From Eubacterium sp. AF16-48 (GTDB lineage: Bacteria > Bacillota > Clostridia > Lachnospirales > Lachnospiraceae), in NCBI RefSeq assembly GCF_003479405.1, contig NZ_QUHB01000005.1:124001-188000 (forward strand): a DNA stretch of 64,000 nucleotides, given 5' to 3'. A program made the translations under genes and the position numbers. The first letter of the stretch is position 1. Each line of letters opens with the position of its first letter. Below, in pieces: positions 50,488-60,230 of this stretch. The notes under the pieces were generated by a model that was given only the letters and a program-made list of their open reading frames with translations, ran no database searches and was not told where the DNA came from.

Positions 50488-51438
50488 TTAAGCCGTTTGC
50501 CTCTCGGCAAGCTGCTTCTTTAATTCCTCTATTTCTTTTTCATATTTGTCTAATCGGTTCTGCTTTTCGTCCAGCTCTTTCTGCATTATTTTCCGTTCAG
50601 CTTCTCCTCTTGCTTCTCCTCTTGCTTCTCCACTCATTCTTGCATCCTTCACCATGTCATCAATTGCCTTACACATATCCTGCTTTTCCTCCTTCTCTTC
50701 AATCTTTATGTTAATGTTTGCACATTCCCTAATTACCACCATGGCATCCCTTTCCATGTTTGAGTATACACTATGCTTCTCTTTTAATAAGTAATTCATC
50801 TTCTCCTTATCCCCTGATGCCTTCATAAATTCTATTATGTACCTGAAATCCGACATAAACTTTTCGGAATTGTTAATCTCATGGGGATCTATGAGATTAA
50901 TCCTGTAATCCGGAATCAGTTTTAATATTTCCTTATCATCAATACTTAACATTTCGTGGAGACTTCTTGGACCGTCCCATGGTCTGTCTCCAAAATATAC
51001 CGTCAGGGTTATTATTCCGGCCATCTTATCTTCTTTCTTAAGCCCTGACAAAAATTCACTTCCACTGCTTAAATTACCTTTTCTTCTGTTTTCCCTTGAT
51101 TTTCTCTCCACCTGGTCGGCGTACCCCATAAAATCATATAAGCCATTTCTTACCGGCTGGGCATAATGTACATTGGATGCGTTTTCAATTCCCAAAAGCA
51201 TGTAAACAATGTTTCCGCTTTTCTTTATGACACACATCTTCTCTAAATCCCTTACTCTGTCCCTTGTAATTAGCTTTCCACTCTCCCCTTCCATTAATAA
51301 CAGTTCTTCTGCACTGATTTCCTTTAACATGTCATGCTTTATAATCTGCCTTCCCCCATATATGGCATAATTGAAAACATCTGCAAATCTCACGTTATCT
51401 GACATGTACTTCTTGGTTGCTATATCCTTTTTTCTCAT
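50488..51438 (-). CDS. Rpn-family recombination-promoting nuclease/putative transposase
   Basis: 316 residues. N-terminal PD-(D/E)xK-type region (MSDNVRFADVFNYAIYGGRQIIK, IVYMLLGIENASNVHY, then IITLTVYFGDRPWDGPRSLHEM), helical middle, and a C-terminal coiled coil with a GEARGEARGEAERK repeat. Rpn proteins are nucleases that raise recombination in E. coli and are spread as multi-copy genes. A second, truncated copy lies at 45733-45901. A 12-base inverted repeat stands just upstream (51469-51512). Confidence 0.88.
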   Translation of the reverse strand: MRKKDIATKKYMSDNVRFADVFNYAIYGGRQIIKHDMLKEISAEELLLMEGESGKLITRDRVRDLEKMCVIKKSGNIVYMLLGIENASNVHYAQPVRNGLYDFMGYADQVERKSRENRRKGNLSSGSEFLSGLKKEDKMAGIITLTVYFGDRPWDGPRSLHEMLSIDDKEILKLIPDYRINLIDPHEINNSEKFMSDFRYIIEFMKASGDKEKMNYLLKEKHSVYSNMERDAMVVIRECANINIKIEEKEEKQDMCKAIDDMVKDARMSGEARGEARGEAERKIMQKELDEKQNRLDKYEKEIEELKKQLAERQTA

Positions 51439-51461
51439 ATAACACCTCTCTTCCTTTTAAT

Positions 51462-51530
51462 ATTTCGAGGTGTATACTATTAGTTTTTCTTAATCTTCTT
51501 ATAGTATACACCGGATGTAAAAAAAATACA
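51462..51530 (-). repeat. Upstream palindrome of the Rpn element, copy 1
   Basis: GGTGTATACTAT (51469-51480) and ATAGTATACACC (51501-51512) form a perfect 12-base inverted repeat around a 20-base loop, 31 bases before the Rpn gene start. It recurs at 46135-46178. It could be an operator, an attenuator hairpin or an element end. Confidence 0.75.
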
Positions 51531-51698
51531 ATAGCACAATATAAGCCTTATAAAGTACAAACCACCATTGTGCCTGCCCCAATATTCAATTTGCATTTAT
51601 CCGTTCTTACATTGCAGTATTGTAATTACATCTTGTATCAATTATAATATATATTATTCGTTACTTTGTCAAGTGTTTTTTGTGATATTATAAAATAA

Positions 51699-52099
51699 TT
51701 AAAATTCTAATCTCATCTGATTCCACACTACGTTTCCGTGTGTTGAATGCTCTGAAATACCTTCATTTATAAATCCGAATTTAGAGTAACACGGTACTAA
51801 AGCATCCTTGCATGTTAGTACTAAGCCTTTTCTTCCCTGTATTTGCACATCATTAATTGCCTGTGTAATTAATCTTCCTGCAAGCCCACGTTTACGATAA
51901 TCAGGAATAGTATTTACTCCAAAAAGCATTTGCCATTTTCCTTTTCCATAACAAAAACTTCATTTCCATGCTCTTTTATTATTTCCACTAAATCATTAGT
52001 TTTAATCCAGATTGTAGCTGTATTATCCTTTGGATGAACCCCTACGATTCCGGGATATTCAAAAAAACATTCCTCTATAAACACCTTAACTTTTATCAT
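51699..52099 (-). pseudogene. GNAT-family acetyltransferase, frameshifted
   Basis: Two overlapping frames make one gene. The first (52099-51914) runs MIKVKVFIEECFFEYPG to MEKENGK and then hits a stop; the second frame takes over with KWQMLFGVNTIPDYRKRGLAGRL and CYSKFGFINEG, a GNAT acetyl-CoA site and C-terminus. The KWQMLFGV continuation shows that a single-base shift near 51935 joins them. The N-terminal half is also shorter than usual. Probably inactive. Confidence 0.7.
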
Positions 52100-52250
52100 C
52101 GTACACTAATTTTACTCATATTTATTAAACTTTTCCAATACTTTTTGCTTCCTGCTACACATTTATATGATTTACTTTTAATTTTTTCTATGTTATAATA
52201 CTTCAAATTTGAACTATTCATTTTTGTACTTTTATATTGGAGGATGTATT

Positions 52251-52685
52251 ATGCGAACAGGCATTGAATTTGCTCATAAAATTTCTTTAGCTTACTCTGC
52301 AATGTGTAAGCCTTTATGCCATCAGATAAATTTACCTCAGACAGCATTTGATATTCTGATGTTTTTATCCAATAATCCGGAATTTACCACTGCCCGAGAT
52401 ATTGTTGAAATCAGAAAAATCAAGGCAAATCTTGTATCCGTCAATGTGGACCGGTTAGTAAATGACGGATATCTTATCAGAAAAGAAGTGGAAGGTGACC
52501 GGCGCAAGCACCAACTTGTATGCACTCCTAAGGCAGATGAAATAATTAACATGGGACTTATTCTTCAAAAAAACTTTGTAGACAGGATTTTCGAAGATAT
52601 AGATGAAGAAACTAAAGATGCCATTTACAGTGGCATTAGCAAGATGAATTCAAATCTCAATGAAATTTTAGAGGAGGTTCAATAA
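52251..52685 (+). CDS. MarR-family transcriptional regulator
   Basis: 144 residues from the ATG at 52251 (TTGGAGG eight bases upstream; the frame opens earlier without a site). Winged helix-turn-helix: LPQTAFDILMFLSNNPEFTTARDIVEI, NLVSVNVDRLVNDGYLIRKEVEGDRRKH (the wing). The next gene starts right after its stop, so it probably controls the TauE-type permease. Confidence 0.9.
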   Translation: MRTGIEFAHKISLAYSAMCKPLCHQINLPQTAFDILMFLSNNPEFTTARDIVEIRKIKANLVSVNVDRLVNDGYLIRKEVEGDRRKHQLVCTPKADEIINMGLILQKNFVDRIFEDIDEETKDAIYSGISKMNSNLNEILEEVQ

Positions 52686-53462
52686 ATGGACATTTTAATA
52701 ACATTTGTAGTAACATTTTTTGCAGGAATGGGTGCAGGACTTGGAACCGGTTTTGCAGGAATGAGTGCAGCTGCAGTTATCAGCCCAATGTTAATTACAT
52801 TTCTTGGCATGGACCCATATATGGCTGTGGGAATTGCCCTGTCATCAGATGTTTTAGCCAGTGCTGTTTCTGCCTATACATACGGAAAAAATAAAAATCT
52901 TGATATAAGAAACGGACTTATTATGATGGTTAGCGTTTTAGCATTCACTATTGTAGGAAGCTATATTTCAAGCCTTGTTCCATCTACAACCATGGGAAAC
53001 TTTTCTGTTTTTATGACCTTTCTTTTGGGAATTAAATTTATTGTAAAGCCTGTTATGACAACCAAAGAAGCAATGGCCGATGTTCCTGCCAAAAAGCGTG
53101 CCATTCAGTCAGTTATTTGTGGAGTTTTAATTGGATTTATATGTGGTTTCGTTGGTGCCGGAGGAGGTATGATGATGCTCCTTATTTTAACTTCAGTTTT
53201 GGGATATGAACTTAAAACTGCCGTGGGAACCAGCGTATTCATTATGACATTTACAGCATTTACCGGTGCAGCCTCACACTTTGCCATTGGAGGTGCCCCT
53301 GATGTAACGGTCTGGATTTTATGTATTATATTTACACTATTGTGGGCAAGAATTGCTGCCGTGTTTGCCAACAAAGCTACGCCAAAAGCCTTAAACCGTG
53401 CCACAGGTGTTATACTTGTTATACTTGGAATTGTAGTTATGGCATTTTCAATGTTTGCATAA
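52686..53462 (+). CDS. TauE/SafE-family membrane permease
   Basis: 258 residues, about eight membrane segments: TFFAGMGAGLGTGFAGMSAA at the N-terminus and CGFVGAGGGMMMLLILTSVLGYELKTAVGTSVFIM in the middle match the repeated TauE/SafE motifs (cited here in parts GFVGAGGGMM and LKTAVGTSVF). Members export or import sulfur-containing anions such as sulfite or sulfoacetate. Stop and start codons of the MarR-permease pair abut (TAAATG), showing an operon. Confidence 0.88.
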   Translation: MDILITFVVTFFAGMGAGLGTGFAGMSAAAVISPMLITFLGMDPYMAVGIALSSDVLASAVSAYTYGKNKNLDIRNGLIMMVSVLAFTIVGSYISSLVPSTTMGNFSVFMTFLLGIKFIVKPVMTTKEAMADVPAKKRAIQSVICGVLIGFICGFVGAGGGMMMLLILTSVLGYELKTAVGTSVFIMTFTAFTGAASHFAIGGAPDVTVWILCIIFTLLWARIAAVFANKATPKALNRATGVILVILGIVVMAFSMFA

Positions 53463-53469
53463 TTGTTGT

Positions 53470-53507
53470 AAAAGTGTCCCTCAATTAAATTTGTAGGGAC
53501 ACTTTTT
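53470..53507 (+). terminator. Terminator of the MarR-TauE operon
   Basis: AAAAGTGTCCCT pairs with AGGGACACTTTTT around an AT-rich loop, eight bases after the stop. Confidence 0.85.
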
Positions 53508-53514
53508 ACTATAT

Positions 53515-53657
53515 TTATAAATTACATATGGCATATAGTGGTATATTTTCCATCCACTCCTGATTAATGTACTTCATTGTTGAAAATCTGACTGCAGTAT
53601 CCGGGCTATACTTATCACAAAATGCTTTTAAACTCTTTGATTTAATGTTACAAAATT
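53515..53657 (-). pseudogene. C-terminal remnant of a DUF4143-type ATPase gene
   Basis: An open stretch of about 45 codons without a start, ending at a stop at 53515: KSLKAFCDKYSPDTAVRFS and WMENIPLYAICNL. This matches the usual C-terminal end of AAA-type ATPases with a DUF4143 domain. An in-frame stop lies directly upstream and nothing else of the gene is left. Confidence 0.6.
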
Positions 53658-53728
53658 AGTATATCACTTTTTTTTTTATTCTACTGTATATGTTGTGATG
53701 ATTGTATCCTCATCTTTATTTAAATATT

Positions 53729-55060
53729 CTATCCTAATATGAATTCCCCATTATCTCCAACTGTTACCTTTGTTTTATAAAATGCCTTAACTCCTTCTAA
53801 CATATATAGTGCATCTTTTGTACCGGCTGTCTCATATGGCGAATGCATTGCCAACTGGGCAAGCCCAATATCTACTGTATTAATAGATATGTGACTGTTT
53901 GCTATGTTTCCCAGAGTTGAACCGCCGGGAATATCTGAACGGTTTACATAAGTTTGAGTCGGTACTGCTGCCTCCTTACAAATTTCTTTAAACACTGCTG
54001 CCGACATTCCATCTGTAGTATATTTTTGGTTTGCATTGTACTTTATAACTATTCCATTATTCATATAAGGTCTGTTAGTAGGGTCAGCTTTTTCCATATA
54101 ATTAGGGTGAACACCATGGGCATTATCCGCCGATAACATAAATGACCGGGAATATGCCCGAATCAAATCTTCTCCATTTATTCCCATACACAAACCGATT
54201 CTATTAAGAACATCTGACAAAAACGTAGAATCCGCCCCTTGCTTTGTTGTACTACCGACCTCTTCATTATCAAAAATGGCACAAACCGTAACGCTATCTG
54301 AATCAGACCCACCTGCAGCAATATGCGCCTTCATACAACTATAGGCACACATAATATCATCAAGCCTTGGTGCTGACATAAATTCACCATTACATCCTAA
54401 AACAGTTCCCTTTTGTCTGTTATATAAAAACAAATCTGAACTAACTATGGAATCCTCATTTACTCCGGCAACATCTGCCATTACTTTATAAAAAATTCCC
54501 TTAGATGTCAGTTCTCCAAACAGTGGAATCATATCTTTTTGAGGATTATATTTGACCCCCGTGTTGGCTTCTCTATTCATATGGATTGCCAGATTCGGAA
54601 TAATACACAAATCTCTTTCAACATTTACCAGCACCGGTTTTATTTTCATTCCATCCTTAACAATAATACGTCCTGCCACTGACAACGGTCTGTCAAACCA
54701 CGGTGCCATAAGCATTCCACCATATTTTTCCACATTTAATGAAAGGTACCTGTTGTCTTCTACCATTTCCGGATTTTCCTTTATTTTAAATGCCGGTGAG
54801 TCACTATGGGCTGCTGCTATTTGAAAATTTGAAATCTTATTATTCTTTGGTATACAAAATGCAATTATTGAAGAGCCGTTTCTTGTAACATAATATTTTT
54901 CTCCCGGTAACAAATTCCATTTATCCTGCTCATTTAATTGTGAATATCCGTTTTTTTTAAGCATCTCTGCAAAATTTGCCGTCACATGAAATGCACTGGG
55001 ACTTTTATCTATAAACTCCATAAGTTCCTTTGAAAAATCAATAAATCTGCTTTCTTCCAT
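53729..55060 (-). CDS. apeB: M18 family aminopeptidase
   Basis: 443 residues from the ATG at 55060, which has GGAGG six bases upstream. Dizinc peptidase landmarks: AAHSDSPAFKIK (first His and Asp), DNEEVGSTTKQGADS (catalytic Glu and metal ligand), and SADNAHGVHPNY (His). The family cuts N-terminal acidic or other residues from peptides in the cytoplasm. Followed by no close gene; sfsA precedes it by 28 bases on the same strand, so they may be co-transcribed. Confidence 0.93.
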   Translation of the reverse strand: MEESRFIDFSKELMEFIDKSPSAFHVTANFAEMLKKNGYSQLNEQDKWNLLPGEKYYVTRNGSSIIAFCIPKNNKISNFQIAAAHSDSPAFKIKENPEMVEDNRYLSLNVEKYGGMLMAPWFDRPLSVAGRIIVKDGMKIKPVLVNVERDLCIIPNLAIHMNREANTGVKYNPQKDMIPLFGELTSKGIFYKVMADVAGVNEDSIVSSDLFLYNRQKGTVLGCNGEFMSAPRLDDIMCAYSCMKAHIAAGGSDSDSVTVCAIFDNEEVGSTTKQGADSTFLSDVLNRIGLCMGINGEDLIRAYSRSFMLSADNAHGVHPNYMEKADPTNRPYMNNGIVIKYNANQKYTTDGMSAAVFKEICKEAAVPTQTYVNRSDIPGGSTLGNIANSHISINTVDIGLAQLAMHSPYETAGTKDALYMLEGVKAFYKTKVTVGDNGEFILG

Positions 55061-55088
55061 AAATGCCTCCATATAACTTATCTAAAAG

Positions 55089-55745
55089 TTAATTTATTAT
55101 CTCTAGGGTATCCCTTCCCACTTTGCATGTCAAATACAAAATTTTCACTCCGGCTTCTTTTGCCTCCTGTAATGCCACACCAAATTCAGGATGAGTATCT
55201 ATATTAGGACGTACTTCATTAATTCCTTCCATCTGAATCACAAATGCTATTGCACATTCATAACCCGCCCTTTTTGCCTTAATTAATTCTCTTAAATGCT
55301 TAATTCCCCTTGTGGTAGGTGCATCAGGGAAATATCCTATTCCATCTATTTCCAAGGTGCATCCCTTTACTTCCATAAGATATTCCTGATTTCCTTTTCT
55401 CATATAAAAGTCAATTCTGGAATCTCCGTATTTATACTCTGGCTTAATGTAATCATAATCCTTTGTTTCTAACCACTCTTTCACTACCTTGTTTGGTGCC
55501 TGACTATCCATATTAATCCAACCAAAATTTTTCTTATATACAGCCACTAAGTCATATAAAGTCTTCCTATTTGGATTGTCAGAAACCTCCAGCCTTACAG
55601 GAGTTTTAGGAATCAACAATTCCTTACAACGCCCTGTATTTTTTACATGCACGGTATTTACAACTCCTTCTATATCAACATGGGCAATAAACCTGTTAGG
55701 ACGGTCAATAAATATTCCCTCAACAATTTCTCTATACCTCACCAA
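55089..55745 (-). CDS. sfsA: SfsA family protein (sugar fermentation stimulation homologue)
   Basis: 218 residues. SfsA landmarks: FIDRPNRFIAHVDIEG, VHVKNTGRCKELLIP, SRIDFYMRKGNQEYLMEVKGCTLE and YFPDAPTTRGIKHLREL, with the nuclease-like D-E-K arrangement. The biochemical role is unsettled (nucleic acid binding or nuclease). There is no ATG at the start: TTG at 55745 is five bases after GGGAG and GTG at 55742 is eight bases after it; either may be used. Confidence 0.9.
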   Translation of the reverse strand: MVRYREIVEGIFIDRPNRFIAHVDIEGVVNTVHVKNTGRCKELLIPKTPVRLEVSDNPNRKTLYDLVAVYKKNFGWINMDSQAPNKVVKEWLETKDYDYIKPEYKYGDSRIDFYMRKGNQEYLMEVKGCTLEIDGIGYFPDAPTTRGIKHLRELIKAKRAGYECAIAFVIQMEGINEVRPNIDTHPEFGVALQEAKEAGVKILYLTCKVGRDTLEIIN

Positions 55746-55759
55746 TTGTTCTCCCTGCC

Positions 55760-56000
55760 ATTTTTATAACAACATTGCCTGAATGTTCCACATCGGCATC
55801 CTACTGTAAACGGCTCAATCAAACTTGCCACCTACTGTAACCTTATGTCCTGTATTAGGTCCATGCATAAATACCGCAACATCAGTTCCGCATACACTTG
55901 AATAAATGTTTCTAACAAGTACATCATTATCCCTTACTTCCGGCAATGGAATTTCTCTAATCTCTACTTTCTCTTTTCCTAAATAAATACCTGCTTTCAT
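55760..56000 (-). pseudogene. Zinc alcohol dehydrogenase, truncated
   Basis: From the ATG at 56000 (AGGAG upstream): MKAGIYLGKEKVEIREIPLP and NIYSSVCGTDVAVFMHGP, a zinc-dependent alcohol dehydrogenase N-terminus with the first zinc Cys. It stops after about 60 codons at 55815. A further piece of the same family, ASLIEPFTVGCR, follows in another frame, showing internal deletion. The Rossmann domain is missing. Confidence 0.75.
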
Positions 56001-56121
56001 AAATAACTCCTGTTTTGATAACATTATCTTAAAGAAAATTAACGTATATGTCTAATATAGACATACTTATTTTGTTAAGAATAATATCCCAAAAATAATT
56101 TTAATGCAACTATTCAGCCTT

Positions 56122-58896
56122 TTATTGTATAATAGCTACGCTTCCCTGAGCCTTATCTTTTTTAACAATTATCTTACGGTCAATGCGCTCTTTTAATTCA
56201 CCAACATGGGATATTATGCCCACCAACCGGTTTCCTTCCGTCAGGGAATTAAGTGCATTTATTGCCTGATTGAGAGACTCTTCATCTAATGAACCAAAAC
56301 CTTCGTCCACAAAAAGAGTATCGAGTCTAATTCCCCCGGCGGAAGCATGGATTTCATCAGAGAGCCCTAACGCCAGTGAAAGTGATGCCTTAAAAGCTTC
56401 CCCTCCCGAAAGAGTTCTCACGCTTCTATTGGTTCCATTATAATGGTCAATTACCCACAAATCCAATCCACTTTGACTTCTCTGATTATCTGCCTCTTCT
56501 GCTCTTTTTAATTCATACTGTCCTGATGACATCGTAAGAAATCTAATATTAGCTCTATTTATAATCCTGTCAAAATAATGCATTTGAATGTACGTTTCTA
56601 GCAAAATTTTATCCTTACCGTTAATCCCTCCGTTAGCAGTGTCTGAAAGAGATTTAATCATAGTCCATTTTTCCTGTGCCTCTTTCATTGCCCTGTACTT
56701 AACTTTTATGGCATCTTTGATGTTCTCATTAACTTTAATCCTTGTGCTGATTACGTTTATTGCATCTAACAGATTCTTCCTCTCTTTTACTAAATCATTC
56801 CTTTTTTCTGACAATTCATCTGTAGGAGAAATTTCCGCACCCCTTAGCTGCTCATCAATCATCTTTATGGTATTTTCTGCCTTTTCAATTTCTGTTTTAC
56901 AGTTCTGAAAATCCCTGTCAGCTTTTTTGTAATTCTCCTCCATTTTTATAAGCAAATCCCTTAATTCACTTAAGTGTTGTACAGCTTCTTCCCTTGTGCT
57001 GAAGCTGAGGCTCTCTTTTATCTGGGTAAGCTTGGCATTTATACCCTCAAAAGCAATTTTGCATTCAGACTTTTTATTGCCTGCATCTTTTAACTTATGC
57101 TTTATATTCTCAAGCTTCTTCTCATTTTCAGGTATATTTTCTTCTAACTTATTTTTTTCCTTTACCTTTTCATTTATTAACTTAAGTTCTGCTGCAAAGC
57201 TAAGTGACTCCTTACTTAAATCCTCATATTTTTCATGTATTAATTCTCTTATAATCTTAATATTTTCTTCCTTATATTCAAGGATTTTTCCCCCATCTTT
57301 AAGGATATTTTCCTTTAAAAGTTTAACTTCACTGCCTTTATTTCCTGCTGCAAGACTGGCATTCGCCGTATTTTCTTCCTTTAGCTTAAGACCTGCCTTT
57401 TCTTCATCAAGTTCCCTTCTTGAAGGTGCATTTTTAACAGGTTCAGCTTTATGAGGATGAGTAGTTGAACCGCATACCGGACAAGCCTTACCCTCTTCAA
57501 GTTCACTTGCCATAATTCCTGCCTGCTGGTTAAAAAACAACAGCTCCCTTTCTTCGTAATGTTTCCTTGCCTCTTCCAAAATTTCCGCAGCTTCCTTATA
57601 TTTCTCCTGAAAATCTTTAAGCTGTACCAAATTTCTATCATATCTGTTAAGCAATTCAACAAAATTATCAATATCATCTATTTTTTTTGTCGTTTTATTT
57701 ATTTCCCCCTGTAAAGCAATTTTTTCTTCTCCTGCGTTTTTTATTGTATTTAAACGCTCCCTGTCCGTTGAAATAACTTCTTCTAAATTTTGTAGGTAAT
57801 CATTTAATAATATCTCCTGATTCTCCCAGTGGAAAATTTTTTCCTTTTCCTCACTCCACTGTGTCTGTAAGCTTCCCATTGCCTCATACTCCGGCAATTT
57901 TTCCTCATCTTTTCTTATATCAAATTCCAGTTTTTTCCGCTTTGGTTTCTTAGACTCTTCCTCCTGAAGAATTTCTTCTAATTTTCCAAAGGCATCCCTG
58001 TTTTTCTTAAGAAGAAGTAACGCCCTGTTTTTCTGCCCGATAGCCTCATTAATTCTTTTTATTTCTCCTATTTTTTCATCTATTCCCGCTGTTTCCTTTT
58101 CATTCTTTTCCATTAATTTCTGCTGTTTTGATAATAACTCACTGTCAGTTTCCACTAATTTGTTAATAACATCTGTTATTTCATCAATATTATTAGCTCC
58201 GGATTCTATTAAATTACCGGCACGGGTTCCTAATTCACTGTTATTATCATACATAAGACCTGATAAGGATTGATTTATTGCTGACTCTTCCCTGTCATAT
58301 TCTTCCTTTACGGATTTTTCCTGTACCTTTAGCTTGTCCTGAATGGTCTTGTAAATCCCGGTATTAAAAATCTGCCTGAAAATTTTAATTCTGTCATCTG
58401 TTTTTGCCAGCAAAAGTTTTAAAAAATCTCCCTGGGCAATCATTGCCACCTGAGAAAACTGCTCTCTGTTAAGGCCGATAAGCTCCTGAACAGCCCTGGT
58501 AACCTCCTTAGTTTTTGTTACCACATTTCTTGAGTCCGGGTACTCCAAAAAGGCATCAGCCACCTGCTTTGTCATTCCCTCTCCACGCTTTGATTTTCTC
58601 ATATATTCAGGATTTCTTCTTACCTTATATATCAGGTTTCTGTACTCAAATTCCATTTCCACAAAAGTTTCCGTATCTTCTTTTGCGTACTTACTTCTAA
58701 ACATTGTGGTTTCCCTGTTTTCTCCGCTTGCCTCCCCATAAAGGGCAAAAACAATGGCATCAAAAATGGTGGTTTTTCCGGCTCCTGTATCTCCTGTTAT
58801 GAGATAAATTCCCTTCTTACCTAATTTTTCAAAATCTATTACCTGACAGCCTGCATAAGGGCCAAAGGCTGAAATTGTTAATTTAATTGGTCTCAT
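56122..58896 (-). CDS. sbcC: Exonuclease SbcCD, subunit C
   Basis: 924 residues. N-terminal ATPase half with Walker A ITGDTGAGKTTIFDAI, long coiled-coil arms with the zinc hook CPVC (in EGKACPVCGSTTHPH) near the middle, and a C-terminal half with signature RTLSGGEAFKASLSLALG and Walker B DTLFVDEGFGSLD. It works with SbcD to cut hairpins and DNA ends. It overlaps the sbcD stop at one base (ATGA-type), so they are translated together. Confidence 0.95.
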   Translation of the reverse strand: MRPIKLTISAFGPYAGCQVIDFEKLGKKGIYLITGDTGAGKTTIFDAIVFALYGEASGENRETTMFRSKYAKEDTETFVEMEFEYRNLIYKVRRNPEYMRKSKRGEGMTKQVADAFLEYPDSRNVVTKTKEVTRAVQELIGLNREQFSQVAMIAQGDFLKLLLAKTDDRIKIFRQIFNTGIYKTIQDKLKVQEKSVKEEYDREESAINQSLSGLMYDNNSELGTRAGNLIESGANNIDEITDVINKLVETDSELLSKQQKLMEKNEKETAGIDEKIGEIKRINEAIGQKNRALLLLKKNRDAFGKLEEILQEEESKKPKRKKLEFDIRKDEEKLPEYEAMGSLQTQWSEEKEKIFHWENQEILLNDYLQNLEEVISTDRERLNTIKNAGEEKIALQGEINKTTKKIDDIDNFVELLNRYDRNLVQLKDFQEKYKEAAEILEEARKHYEERELLFFNQQAGIMASELEEGKACPVCGSTTHPHKAEPVKNAPSRRELDEEKAGLKLKEENTANASLAAGNKGSEVKLLKENILKDGGKILEYKEENIKIIRELIHEKYEDLSKESLSFAAELKLINEKVKEKNKLEENIPENEKKLENIKHKLKDAGNKKSECKIAFEGINAKLTQIKESLSFSTREEAVQHLSELRDLLIKMEENYKKADRDFQNCKTEIEKAENTIKMIDEQLRGAEISPTDELSEKRNDLVKERKNLLDAINVISTRIKVNENIKDAIKVKYRAMKEAQEKWTMIKSLSDTANGGINGKDKILLETYIQMHYFDRIINRANIRFLTMSSGQYELKRAEEADNQRSQSGLDLWVIDHYNGTNRSVRTLSGGEAFKASLSLALGLSDEIHASAGGIRLDTLFVDEGFGSLDEESLNQAINALNSLTEGNRLVGIISHVGELKERIDRKIIVKKDKAQGSVAIIQ

Positions 58897-60032
58897 TACT
58901 CATTTACCTCCCACACATCTTTAATTAATTTGTCCATAAAATCAGCCTGCTCACGGCTCATAGGCTGGTTGTTTTGAAGTTCATAAAATTCCTTAAATAA
59001 ATCAAGGGGCTGTTTTTTCTCCACATTTTCCACACCTTTTATTTCATTATTACTTCTTGTTCTTGTGTTGTCATAATCTAATTTCATAATATTAGGATAA
59101 ACCGTTCTAAGAAGCTCCATGGCATGTAAAACGTCCTGTTCATCCGTTAATGTCACATGGGCATAATCCATTCTGTCAATATCCTTATAAAAATCCTTAG
59201 ACATAATTTCCTGATATTTGCCTTTTATTTCAATCATGTCATGTTTTGGAATCAGAGGCACTTTCTCTAGGGTAATATTCCCCTTTTCCTTCATATCCAC
59301 AATAAGGGCTGTTTTTTGATGCCTTGCCTCAGAAAAAGAATATTTAAGAGGAGTTCCTGAATATCTTACAAATTCACTTTTTATATGCTGGGGGCTATGT
59401 AAATGACCTAATGCCACATAATCAAATCTCTTAAAATTTTCTACACTTACTTCATCAATGCCTCCCACAGACACTTCTTCTGAATCACACCTGTCTGCTC
59501 CCCTTACAAACTGATGGGCAATCAAAAGATTTCTCTCACTTTCGTCCACCTTAGTTTGCTCCATAACATATGCCATTGCACTGTCATAACTGTCAATGTC
59601 AGCCTCCTCATAAACGTGTTTTACCATTGCCGGCTTAATAAAAGGCAGCATATATATGTTAATTTCACCATATTCATCTTTTATTTTATGGGTTTCCACA
59701 TTTCCACTAAAAGGCTTTGACATATAAACTCCGCTTTGGCTTATAAGTTCAGCCCCAAAGCCTATTCTTTCCTGACTGTCATGATTTCCACTTATAACGA
59801 AAACCTTCAGATTTCTTTTTGCCAGACTATTTAGAAAACTGTTTAACACCGTCACTGCCTCCGCTGATGGCACCGGCTTGTCATACACATCCCCTGCAAT
59901 AAGAACTGCCTCAATTTTTTTCTCATCTATTATATTTAGTATTTTATCAAATATGAATTTCTGATCCTCAATCAATGAAAATTCATTTAATCTTTTTCCT
60001 ATATGCAAATCTGCCAAATGAAGAAATCTCAT
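58896..60032 (-). CDS. sbcD: Exonuclease SbcCD, subunit D
   Basis: 378 residues. Metallophosphoesterase motifs: LADLHIGKRL, AGDVYDKPVPS, SGNHDSQERIGFG, and YVALGHLHSPQ, then a C-terminal capping/SbcC-binding domain. It is the Mn-dependent nuclease of the SbcCD complex. First gene of the pair. Confidence 0.95.
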   Translation of the reverse strand: MRFLHLADLHIGKRLNEFSLIEDQKFIFDKILNIIDEKKIEAVLIAGDVYDKPVPSAEAVTVLNSFLNSLAKRNLKVFVISGNHDSQERIGFGAELISQSGVYMSKPFSGNVETHKIKDEYGEINIYMLPFIKPAMVKHVYEEADIDSYDSAMAYVMEQTKVDESERNLLIAHQFVRGADRCDSEEVSVGGIDEVSVENFKRFDYVALGHLHSPQHIKSEFVRYSGTPLKYSFSEARHQKTALIVDMKEKGNITLEKVPLIPKHDMIEIKGKYQEIMSKDFYKDIDRMDYAHVTLTDEQDVLHAMELLRTVYPNIMKLDYDNTRTRSNNEIKGVENVEKKQPLDLFKEFYELQNNQPMSREQADFMDKLIKDVWEVNE

Positions 60033-60135
60033 AAGCCCTCCTTAATATTTTGTGGATTTCACTACTTTTACGGCTATACTAACATCGCCACTATGATGTG
60101 TCAATAATGGCGCAAAACGTAATGAGCATACTATG

Positions 60136-60164
60136 TTGACAGACCTAATTTTTAGTGCTATCAT
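60136..60164 (+). promoter_or_regulatory. Promoter of the small membrane protein gene
   Basis: TTGACA at 60136-60141, 17-base spacer, TATCAT at 60159-60164, 67 bases before the start codon. Confidence 0.65.
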
Positions 60165-60230
60165 TCATCACAGGAAAGTTTAAAGTGTTTCAAAAAACTT
60201 AATTTAATTTAGAGATTGGAGGATTTAAAC

